Of a DNA stretch of 64,000 bases, positions 44,960 through 52,660 are shown piece after piece. The position numbers and the translations under genes are program-made. The notes under the pieces were generated by a model. It had not been told where the DNA came from. It worked only from the letters and a program-made list of their open reading frames with translations, and made no database searches. Positions within the stretch are counted from its first letter, which is position 1, and the number at the start of each line of letters is the position of its first letter. Source of the stretch: Petrotoga olearia DSM 13574 (GTDB taxonomy: Bacteria > Thermotogota > Thermotogae > Petrotogales > Petrotogaceae). Location: the NCBI RefSeq assembly GCF_002895525.1, contig NZ_AZRL01000021.1, forward strand, positions 1 through 64,000, in the 5' to 3' direction.

Positions 44960-45622
44960 ATGTCAAAATATGACAAAAAACGTCTCGCCTGGTTATTTGA
45001 CAATATGACTGATACAAAGAGTACCATAGGTGAACAAGTTGCAGATTCTGGTGAGACTATCCCACAAATAGCCGGTCGGGTAGCTTTTGAACAATTGAAA
45101 CTCACTGGCGAAGATGTGTTACTCGATGTTGGAACAGGCACCGGTGATAAAGCTATTGCAGCTGCTCATATCTGTCGGCAAGTAATTGGTATTGATATTA
45201 GTAAGAAGAGTTTAGAGCAAGCCAGGATAAGGGCTGAACTGGAGAATTTAAACAATGTGATCTTTGCTTATGGTGCATTTGAAGAGCCTTGTGTGGAGCT
45301 CGAGCTTGCTTTATATGGTATTACGAAAATTCTTGCTGTCTATTCATTACATCATTTACCCGATCAACTCAAGAAAGAAAGTTTGTTTACTCTATCTAAT
45401 TTGTTGCATCGACCTGGTCGCATAGTAATCGGCGATATTATGTTTTTTGAGGAGCCTAATAAGCATATTGAAAAATTCAATGAGGTATACTATGATGGTG
45501 GAGATACCGATTTTCCTTCGCGAGTAGAATACCTAACCGAATGTTTGAAACAGGCAGGAGGTACAACTCGCGTTGAACAAATTCATCCATTGGTTGGCGT
45601 GATAATAGCAGATTTCGTATAA
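44960..45622 (+). CDS. Class I SAM-dependent methyltransferase, possibly acquired
   Basis: A 220-residue methyltransferase. The SAM site LLDVGTGTGDKAIAAA and the following VIGIDISKKSLEQAR are clear; later AVYSLHHLPDQLKKE. The substrate is unknown. The gene and its upstream leader (about 44890-44940) are visibly richer in G+C and use codons such as CTC, CGG and CGC more often than neighbours. It stands alone between the fliE terminator and a structured noncoding stretch. Acquisition by transfer is likely but inferred. AAAAAGGAG precedes the ATG. Confidence 0.78.
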   Translation: MSKYDKKRLAWLFDNMTDTKSTIGEQVADSGETIPQIAGRVAFEQLKLTGEDVLLDVGTGTGDKAIAAAHICRQVIGIDISKKSLEQARIRAELENLNNVIFAYGAFEEPCVELELALYGITKILAVYSLHHLPDQLKKESLFTLSNLLHRPGRIVIGDIMFFEEPNKHIEKFNEVYYDGGDTDFPSRVEYLTECLKQAGGTTRVEQIHPLVGVIIADFV

Positions 45623-45643
45623 CAGCTTGTTTGCAACGCTTTG

Positions 45644-45700
45644 ACTGAGTTAAATCACCGATGGATTTGTAAACTCTTCATCCAAAGAGTAGAACTCAGT
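45644..45700 (+). repeat. Nested inverted repeats downstream of the methyltransferase
   Basis: ACTGAGTT (45644-45651) and AACTCAGT (45693-45700) are a perfect inverted pair; inside it ACTCTT (45673-45678) pairs with AAGAGT (45685-45690). AGTTAAATCA is also repeated directly (from 45648 and 45698). The gap 45623-45890 otherwise holds no recognisable gene. No T run, so not a typical terminator. Confidence 0.55.
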
Positions 45701-45890
45701 TAAATCAGCGCTAGATGTAGCACCATATATATTGGAAAAGGCTTAACCATATTATTCACAGCCTCTTTGAAAAATAACCTTTTTGAAGACCTAATCAAAG
45801 TTGATGCAATAATCGGTTAGCAAGGTGACTGCTAAGTCAAGAAACAAGCTCAGTAAGCAATGACCAAACATATTATAGGAGGAGATGGTT

Positions 45891-46103
45891 TTGATGGAAG
45901 AAATAATTAAAAGTGCTGAAAAGTACATCGAAGAAAATTCTGAAGTGGATTTAGACAAGTTAGAAGAATTTTTAAAAGGAATCTATGATGAAAAAGACGT
46001 TGATGAATACTTTGCTCAGCTTGGTGAAATTTTTTCGGTAATACAAGATTATTATGAAGATCCTTTAGATCTTTTCATGAATGAAGAAAAAGATAATCAA
46101 TAA
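45891..46103 (+). CDS. Small acidic protein
   Basis: About 69-70 residues, strongly acidic and probably all-helical (EEIIKSAEKYIEENSEVDLD). No recognised family. TTG 45891 is seven bases after TAGGAGGA (45876-45883); ATG 45894 is also possible, and ATG 45885 too close. It precedes the mgtE region. A real gene is likely from the strong SD and codon pattern, but its function is unknown. Confidence 0.6.
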   Translation: MMEEIIKSAEKYIEENSEVDLDKLEEFLKGIYDEKDVDEYFAQLGEIFSVIQDYYEDPLDLFMNEEKDNQ

Positions 46104-46214
46104 GAGCGAGAGAAAAGTAGACAAAAGAGTACAATAAACCAACACAAGAATTGGGGTAGATTCTTGCAGAAACATTAAAAATCCAATAAAGATTCTTTTA
46201 AAGGAATCATACAA

Positions 46215-46361
46215 ATGTTAAAGAATGTAAAAGGCGACAAATTTGACGCAGTATTTTTTTGGTCAAAGAACCAGAAAAGGCTTAAAATTTTCAGCAAGAA
46301 AGGAGTGGTAAGTATGGATAGTACCGGTAGTTTCATTGAATTTTCTGATCTGCCGCCATAA
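46215..46361 (+). CDS. Small ORF upstream of mgtE (48 aa, or 15 aa from an internal start)
   Basis: An open frame ends TAA at 46359-46361, 21 bases before mgtE. From ATG 46215 (AAAGGA SD at 46200-46205) it encodes 48 residues. From ATG 46314, eight bases after an AAAGGAG SD, it encodes only MDSTGSFIEFSDLPP. The end is acidic and finishes in Pro-Pro before the stop. It could be a leader peptide for mgtE, an independent small protein or the remnant of a longer gene. I recognise no family. Confidence 0.4.
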   Translation: MLKNVKGDKFDAVFFWSKNQKRLKIFSKKGVVSMDSTGSFIEFSDLPP

Positions 46362-46382
46362 TGATTGAAAGGAGGAGTAAAA

Positions 46383-47732
46383 GTGAAGGTTGAAGTAAAA
46401 GTCGATATAAAAAAATTGATAAACGAAAAGGAGTTTAAACTTCTAAAAGAGTTGTTAAAAGAACAAGAACCCGCAAGAATAGTAGAGATGATCGAAGAAT
46501 TACCCCACGACGAAAAAATTGTTGTTTTCAGATTTTTACCTAAAGATACCGCTGCAGAAGTATTTTCTCAGTTAGAAAAAGATGATCAAATGGAATTACT
46601 CTCTCTTTTTAAAGAAGATAAGTTAAAAGAAATAATAGAGAATATGGAACCTGATGATAGAGCTGATCTTTTAGAAGAGCTTCCTGCTAACGTAGTAAAA
46701 CGTTTACTTGCTCATCTTTCTAATGAAGAGAGACAAAATACACTTATTCTTCTGAATTATCCAGAATATTCCGCAGGAAGAATAATGAACCCAAATTTTT
46801 TGGATCTTAAAGAAAATATGACTGTAAAAGAGGCGCTTCAACATATTAAGAATGAAGGAAATAAAAAAGAAACTATCTACACTTTGTTTGTAATAGATAA
46901 CACTAGAAAATTGAAGGGCACAGTAGAATTAAAAGATTTAATTTTTTCTGAAGAAGATGAGTTTGTAAAAAATATTATGAATGAAAATCCAACCTTTTCA
47001 ACAGTTTACGACGATGAGGAAGTAGTTGCAAGAATCATGCAAGATTATGATCTTTTAGCTATTCCGGTTACAGATAGTGAAAAAAGACTGGTAGGAATAA
47101 TAACCATTGATGATATTGTTGATGTTCTTGAAGAATCAGCCACAGAAGACATCCAAAAAATGGCCGCTGTAGGTGTAACGGAAACTTCTTATTTTCATAC
47201 TTCTATCTGGGAGCTCATAAAAAGCAGGGTAATCTGGCTTGGTGCATTACTACTTTTTGAGAGCATTGCCGTTTTTGTAATTGAAGGTTTTTCAGATGTG
47301 TTACAGAAAATTACGGTGTTAGCTGCATTTATGCCGACTATTAATGCAATAGGAGGAAATACCGGAAGTCAAATGTCCGCTATAGTAATTAGATCAATGG
47401 CAGTTGGGGATATTGATGATGACGATTTAAAGAAAGTTTTAGCTAGAGAGTTGTTTTCAAGTGTGATTTTAGGTATAATTTTAGGAATAATCATGTTTTT
47501 AAGATCAATTGTTAATACTCGAGAACCTTTAATTATGTTGAGTTTATCTTTATCTATAATTATAGTGGTAATTATTTCAAACCTTTTAGGAGTTATCTTA
47601 CCTTTTTTTGCAAAAAAAATACATTTAGATCCTGCATTGATCTCTGGACCTTTTATTTCAACTTTGATGGATATATTAAGTATGTTTTTTTATTTTTCTA
47701 TTTCTGTTTTACTTCTTAAAGATATGTTGTGA
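46383..47732 (+). CDS. mgtE: Magnesium transporter MgtE
   Basis: Magnesium channel/transporter of the inner membrane, about 449 residues. N-terminal MgtE_N superhelix (KLINEKEFKLLKELLKEQEP, ADLLEELPANVVKRLL), a CBS pair at about residues 130-255 and five membrane helices from about 280. NAIGGNTGSQMSAIVIRSMA is the pore signature. GTG 46383 follows AGGAGG (46370-46375) by seven bases; the open frame extends a few codons further upstream through that SD. I see no M-box riboswitch; a small ORF precedes it. Confidence 0.93.
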   Translation: MKVEVKVDIKKLINEKEFKLLKELLKEQEPARIVEMIEELPHDEKIVVFRFLPKDTAAEVFSQLEKDDQMELLSLFKEDKLKEIIENMEPDDRADLLEELPANVVKRLLAHLSNEERQNTLILLNYPEYSAGRIMNPNFLDLKENMTVKEALQHIKNEGNKKETIYTLFVIDNTRKLKGTVELKDLIFSEEDEFVKNIMNENPTFSTVYDDEEVVARIMQDYDLLAIPVTDSEKRLVGIITIDDIVDVLEESATEDIQKMAAVGVTETSYFHTSIWELIKSRVIWLGALLLFESIAVFVIEGFSDVLQKITVLAAFMPTINAIGGNTGSQMSAIVIRSMAVGDIDDDDLKKVLARELFSSVILGIILGIIMFLRSIVNTREPLIMLSLSLSIIIVVIISNLLGVILPFFAKKIHLDPALISGPFISTLMDILSMFFYFSISVLLLKDML

Positions 47733-47780
47733 GTAACAAATAAAAAATGATTTGAGACTTGTTGAAAGGAAACGGTAAAA

Positions 47781-48680
47781 ATGAATGAAAACGATATAAA
47801 AGAGCTTACCAAAAAAATTAAAGAATTACCTACGCCTGATTTTATTGTACAAAGAATTATAGAAATAGCCAACGATCCCGAGGCAGATATAGATGATTTG
47901 CATAATATGATCGTTCAATCCCCGGCTTTAACTGCCAAGATTTTGAGACTAGCTAATTCTGCCTATTATGCACTACCAAGGAGAGTAACAAAACTTACAC
48001 AAGCAATAAATCTACTTGGTTTCAAAACGGTCAGAAATTTAGCTTTAAGTATTTTTACCGTCGAGAATTATTTTTCTGAAGATATACCTTTTTTCAATAC
48101 TCAGCATTTTTGGGTCCACTTGATCTCAACCGGCGTAGCTTCAGAACTTTTGGCAAGATATCTTAATTTCCCAGATAAAGAAGAAGCTTTTATGTGTGGT
48201 GTTTTACATGATCTTAGTAAGGTAGTGATGGCACATATCATGCCAGATGTGTTTGAGATGGTTATCAAAGTTGCTCAACACGAAAAAATTTCTTTTTTTC
48301 AGGCGGAAAATTTGTTATCAACTTATTCACATCAACAAATCGGGAGGAAGCTTTTTGAAAACTGGAATATGTCAGACTTAGTAATAGAAACCGCTGCCTA
48401 CCATGATAATCCTTTAGAGTCTAGTAACGAAGAAGCAAGAAAATTATTATATATTGTAAATGTTGGGAATATAACTACTAATTTGTATTTTTACGGTTAT
48501 TCAGGATGCTTTGGTTTTCCCGAAGTTGATCTAAAGGTTTGGAGTTCCTTGGGATTAAATTATAATAAATATTCCAGTTATTTTGAAGAATTTAAGGATA
48601 TAATTAAAAAGTCTCCTGAGTTTACTAATATGAAAGAAGTGTTCGATGATTTGGAGGTGACATCTGATGGCTCAGTATAG
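47781..48680 (+). CDS. HDOD-domain signalling protein
   Basis: A 299-residue HDOD protein, a family linked to stress and motility signalling. The domain start LPTPDFIVQRIIEIANDPEAD, VQSPALTAKILRLANSAYY and GVLHDLSKVVMAHIMPD are clear. There is no attached GGDEF or EAL domain. Last gene before rbfA, which it overlaps by 14 bases. Confidence 0.85.
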   Translation: MNENDIKELTKKIKELPTPDFIVQRIIEIANDPEADIDDLHNMIVQSPALTAKILRLANSAYYALPRRVTKLTQAINLLGFKTVRNLALSIFTVENYFSEDIPFFNTQHFWVHLISTGVASELLARYLNFPDKEEAFMCGVLHDLSKVVMAHIMPDVFEMVIKVAQHEKISFFQAENLLSTYSHQQIGRKLFENWNMSDLVIETAAYHDNPLESSNEEARKLLYIVNVGNITTNLYFYGYSGCFGFPEVDLKVWSSLGLNYNKYSSYFEEFKDIIKKSPEFTNMKEVFDDLEVTSDGSV

Positions 48681-49020
48681 AAGAGAAATGCTTGAGTCAG
48701 AAATGAAAAAATTAATTACCCAGGGTTTTTCTCAATTGAAGGATCCTAGATTAAAAGACAAATTTATTGATATAAATATGGTACGTCTATCAAAAGATAA
48801 ATCCTATTTAGATGTATATGTTTCATCACTTGATGAAGATCTTGATACTATTATCAATATTCTAAACAATGCAAAGGGAATGTTCAGAACTCTTATAGCT
48901 AAAAATATTAAAATGTTCAAAGCTCCTGAGATAAGGTTCCATAAAGACAAAGGCATTGAAGCAAGTATAAGAATAAATAAATTAATAGAGAACATAGAGA
49001 AAAACGAGGGAGGTAAATGA
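48667..49020 (+). CDS. rbfA: Ribosome-binding factor A
   Basis: Assists 30S maturation and 16S processing. 117 residues. N-terminal YRREMLESEMKKLITQGFSQLKDPR and DKSYLDVYVSS match the single KH-type fold. GGAGGTGA lies inside the end of the HDOD gene. ATGA overlap with truB. Confidence 0.93.
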   Translation: MAQYRREMLESEMKKLITQGFSQLKDPRLKDKFIDINMVRLSKDKSYLDVYVSSLDEDLDTIINILNNAKGMFRTLIAKNIKMFKAPEIRFHKDKGIEASIRINKLIENIEKNEGGK

Positions 49021-49934
49021 AGAGTGGTTTTTTAGTAATCAACAAACCAAAGGGGATTACTTCTCATGACGTAGTCTCAATAATCAGAAAAAAGTTTGGG
49101 ATTAAGAAGGTTGGCCATGCTGGTACTCTTGATCCCTTTGCTACTGGGGTGCTAGTAGTAGGAATAAATAAAGCCACTAGGTTATTAGAATTTTTTCAAA
49201 ACGAAAAAAAGACGTATTATGTAAAAGCGGAATTGGGGATCATCACAGATACTTTTGATATAGAAGGAAAAATACAAGAAAGGAACGAAGTTAGTCAGCA
49301 ACAAATCTCTAATTTGAAAAACACATGTTTTTCTTTTGTGGGGGAATATTTACAGGTCCCGCCGGCGTATTCGGCTAAAAAATATAATGGTAAAAAACTT
49401 TATGAATATGCGCGTGAAGGTAAAATAATCAATCTCCCTCCAAAAAAAGTAAATATATATCAGATTGCAAATTTCTCACAAGAAGGTCGAGAATTTAGTT
49501 TTTATGTAGAAGTCAGTTCTGGAACTTATATAAGATCTTTAATTATGGATATAGGATATGCTTTAGGATGTGGAGCTGTTACCAAGGAACTTTGCAGAAT
49601 TAAAAGTGGTAAGTTCGAATTAAAAGATAGTATTCTGTTAGAAGAGGCATCATTGGGAAAAATCTTAAAAATGGATGAGGCTTTAGATCTACCTTACGTT
49701 AAGATTAATAACGGTCAACAAGCCATTAAAGGTCAGCAAATTTATAAAGATAATATTATTGAATTTTCTAATTTCAACAAAAATGATTACGTTAAAATAT
49801 ACGACGAAAAACAATCTTTTTTGGGAATAGGCAGAGCTGAGAAAAAATCGACGTTTTTAAAAACTCTTCTTAAAGAAGAGGAAAGAAACGATAGAATAGT
49901 AAAAATATATAAAATTCTTTACGAGGTGACATGA
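49017..49934 (+). CDS. truB: tRNA pseudouridine-55 synthase
   Basis: Makes pseudouridine 55 in the T loop of tRNAs. 305 residues. The start GFLVINKPKGITSHDVV and the catalytic-aspartate block HAGTLDPFATGVLVVG are diagnostic, with YIRSLIMDIG later. ATGA overlap with both rbfA and ribF, as in many rbfA-truB-ribF operons. Confidence 0.96.
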   Translation: MKSGFLVINKPKGITSHDVVSIIRKKFGIKKVGHAGTLDPFATGVLVVGINKATRLLEFFQNEKKTYYVKAELGIITDTFDIEGKIQERNEVSQQQISNLKNTCFSFVGEYLQVPPAYSAKKYNGKKLYEYAREGKIINLPPKKVNIYQIANFSQEGREFSFYVEVSSGTYIRSLIMDIGYALGCGAVTKELCRIKSGKFELKDSILLEEASLGKILKMDEALDLPYVKINNGQQAIKGQQIYKDNIIEFSNFNKNDYVKIYDEKQSFLGIGRAEKKSTFLKTLLKEEERNDRIVKIYKILYEVT

Positions 49935-50827
49935 AATTGTACGCGCTCACAATCGGAATATTTGATGGTGTACATAAAGGCCATCAGTATATACTAAAAA
50001 ATACTCTTCAACTTGCAAATCAGTTAAGGTTTGACCCCTTGGTTTTGATGTTTAGATATCCTCCTGAAAAGTATATAGGTGGTTTTGAAGGGCTTATTCT
50101 ACCTAGTTGGAGAAGAAAACAAATTTGTGAAGATATGGGATTTAAGGTTGAGGTAAAAGATCTTGAAGAAGTATGGGGATTACCTCATGAACAATATCTT
50201 GAGGAATTGATAAAAAAGGATGTAAAAGCAATTGTTTGTGGTGAAGATTTCACGTTTGGGAAAAATGCTTTAGGGAATGTGGAATATTTACAAGCAGTTA
50301 GTCAAAGCAAAGGGTTAGTGGTCAAAGTATTGAAAGATTTAAAAACTAGTGGAAAAAGAGTTAGTTCTTCAGCAATAAAAAGAGAGTTAAAATTAGGTGA
50401 TATTAAGAGAGCAAATGAAATGCTTGGAAGACCCTGGACACTTGAAGGTACAGTTTATGAAGACAGGCATGTTGGGTTTAAGCTTGGATTTCCAACCGCA
50501 AATATTAACGTTTGGGAAAAAGAGAAAATCCTGTTGCCAAAATTTGGTGTTTACATTGTGAAAGGATATGTAAAGGGACGATCAGGTTTTTTGTGGGGCC
50601 TAATGAATATCGGTCTAAGACCAACTTTTAACGAATATAGAAAAACACCAAAAGTTGAAGTTTATTTTTTAGATTTTTTTGGTGATCTATATGGCGATTA
50701 TATCGTTTTAGAGGTAATTGATTTTTTACGGGATGAAGTAAAATTTGAAAACGAAAGAGAATTAATAGCTGCTATGGAAAAAGACGAGGATCAAGCTAGA
50801 AAGATTATACAGAACCATTATATATAG
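49931..50827 (+). CDS. ribF: Bifunctional riboflavin kinase / FAD synthetase
   Basis: Makes FMN and FAD from riboflavin. 298 residues: the N-terminal nucleotidyltransferase domain starts LTIGIFDGVHKGHQYIL and includes GEDFTFGKNALG and SSSAIKREL. The C-terminal kinase domain has GRPWTLEGTVYEDRHVGFKLGFPTANI. ATGA overlap with truB. No FMN riboswitch precedes it; it is within an operon. Confidence 0.95.
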   Translation: MKLYALTIGIFDGVHKGHQYILKNTLQLANQLRFDPLVLMFRYPPEKYIGGFEGLILPSWRRKQICEDMGFKVEVKDLEEVWGLPHEQYLEELIKKDVKAIVCGEDFTFGKNALGNVEYLQAVSQSKGLVVKVLKDLKTSGKRVSSSAIKRELKLGDIKRANEMLGRPWTLEGTVYEDRHVGFKLGFPTANINVWEKEKILLPKFGVYIVKGYVKGRSGFLWGLMNIGLRPTFNEYRKTPKVEVYFLDFFGDLYGDYIVLEVIDFLRDEVKFENERELIAAMEKDEDQARKIIQNHYI

Positions 50828-50844
50828 AAAGGAGATGAACGGTT

Positions 50845-52599
50845 TTGTCTACTTGGGATTTAACATTTTTTTATTCTTCACCAGAAGATAAAAAGATTAA
50901 AGAAGATTTTGAAGAAAGCTTAAGGCAAATCAAAAAGTTACGGCAACAGTACTATGACAAACTATCGGACCCTTCTTTGACTCCAAATGAATTGAAAAAC
51001 TTTTTCCAAGAGTTTGAGAATGTTTTAAAAACGCATAATTTTACTTACCAGTATTGTCACTTGCTTTATGATTCCAACACCCAAGATGAAACTGCTCAAA
51101 AACTCTATGAGATGGCTAAAGATTACGATTCGAAAATAGAAATGGAATCATCTTTTTGGAAGCCGAGGTTATTGAAGCAAAGTGATGGAAAGCTAAACCA
51201 ATTAATGAATGACCAGGAATTGAAAGATTACACTCATGTGCTTGAACGTCTTGTTGAATCAAAAAGCCATATTTTAAGTGAAGATGCTGAAAAAGTACTA
51301 GCTGCAATGTACAATTCATCACGTGGAGGCTTTGAAGAACTGTATGGCCGATTAACAAGTTCTTATACCTTCAAGTTAGAGATCGATGGTGAAGTTAAAG
51401 AATTAACAGATCCACAAGTAAGAGCTTTAAGAAGAAAACCCGATGTAAAATTAAGACGTCAAGCTATGAAAGAATTTTTTAAAAAGTATGACGAAGATAG
51501 CCTCATCTTCGAAAAAACATACAATTCTATCGTAAAGAATTACGACACAGAGGCTAGTTTGAGGAACTTCAAAAAACCAATTTCTATGAGAAACTTGAAT
51601 AACGAAGTTGAAGATGAAATTGTGGAGACCGTTATAAAGGTTACAACTGACAAAACACCTATGGTTCACCGATATTACAAATGGAAAGGCAAAAAATTGG
51701 GGATAGAGCAAACGCTTGCAGATATCTATGCACCTTTGGCAAAGGTGGAAAAAGAATATACTTTTGAAGAGGCACAGAAGATTGTCTTAGATTCATATTA
51801 CGAGTTTGATGAAGAGATTGGAGAAATAGTTGAGTCCTTCTTTAAAGAAAGAAGAATAGATTCGGAAATAAGAAAAGGTAAAAGAGGCGGAGCTTACGCT
51901 TCTTACGCAATTCCTAATAGAAAACCGTTTATTTTGTTAAATTTTACTGGAACTCTTTCCGATGTAAGCACTTTAGCACATGAGCTGGGACATGGGGTAC
52001 ATGGAACTTTGGCATCTGAACAAAATATTTGGAATTATCACCCACCTTTAACTATGGCTGAAGTTGCCTCAGTGTTTGGCGAGATGCTGGTCATGGATAA
52101 GATATTACCCACCTTGGCGGAAGAAGAAAGAACGGCTTATCTTGCCTCGAATGTTGAAGGAATGTTCTCGACAATGTTCAGGCAAAATATGATTGCAAGA
52201 TTCGAAATATCCTCTCACAATTTGATAGAACAAAATGGTAGCGCAAATTGGAAAGAACTTGCAGAACTTTATAAAAACGAATTAGAAATTATGTTTGGTG
52301 ATTCAGTAATGATACCACAAGAGTATTACTATGAATGGGCAAGCATACCTCATATTTATAGAACACCTTTTTACGTATACGCATACAATTTTGCTAATTT
52401 ATTAGTTCTAGCATTGTATCAACAATACAAAGTTGAAGGAAAATCTTTTGTACCGAAATACAAAGAATTGCTTAGAAGTGGTGCAAAAGATTCACCGAAA
52501 GAATTATTGAAAAAAATCGGAATAGATATTTCAAAAAGAGATTTTTGGGAAAGAGGTTTCGAATTTATAGAAAAAGAATTTATCAATAAATTAGATTGA
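50845..52599 (+). CDS. pepF: M3-family oligoendopeptidase F
   Basis: Zinc metallopeptidase that degrades oligopeptides in the cytoplasm. 584 residues, the usual PepF length. The zinc site HELGH is at residues 379-383 (LAHELGHGVHG), with the third ligand region in MAEVASVFGEML. TTG start after GGAGATGA. Follows ribF by 17 bases. Confidence 0.93.
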   Translation: MSTWDLTFFYSSPEDKKIKEDFEESLRQIKKLRQQYYDKLSDPSLTPNELKNFFQEFENVLKTHNFTYQYCHLLYDSNTQDETAQKLYEMAKDYDSKIEMESSFWKPRLLKQSDGKLNQLMNDQELKDYTHVLERLVESKSHILSEDAEKVLAAMYNSSRGGFEELYGRLTSSYTFKLEIDGEVKELTDPQVRALRRKPDVKLRRQAMKEFFKKYDEDSLIFEKTYNSIVKNYDTEASLRNFKKPISMRNLNNEVEDEIVETVIKVTTDKTPMVHRYYKWKGKKLGIEQTLADIYAPLAKVEKEYTFEEAQKIVLDSYYEFDEEIGEIVESFFKERRIDSEIRKGKRGGAYASYAIPNRKPFILLNFTGTLSDVSTLAHELGHGVHGTLASEQNIWNYHPPLTMAEVASVFGEMLVMDKILPTLAEEERTAYLASNVEGMFSTMFRQNMIARFEISSHNLIEQNGSANWKELAELYKNELEIMFGDSVMIPQEYYYEWASIPHIYRTPFYVYAYNFANLLVLALYQQYKVEGKSFVPKYKELLRSGAKDSPKELLKKIGIDISKRDFWERGFEFIEKEFINKLD

Positions 52600-52660
52600 A
52601 TTAAAATAAGCACGTTCAACATTTTTTATATAATGAATTTAATCCAAGGGAGAATTCATC

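Noticed and set aside
45644-45700. Methyltransferase terminator
   Set aside because: The inverted repeat lacks a following T run, so I list it only as a structured repeat.
46104-46382. M-box magnesium riboswitch before mgtE
   Set aside because: I could not find the conserved M-box blocks or a terminator.
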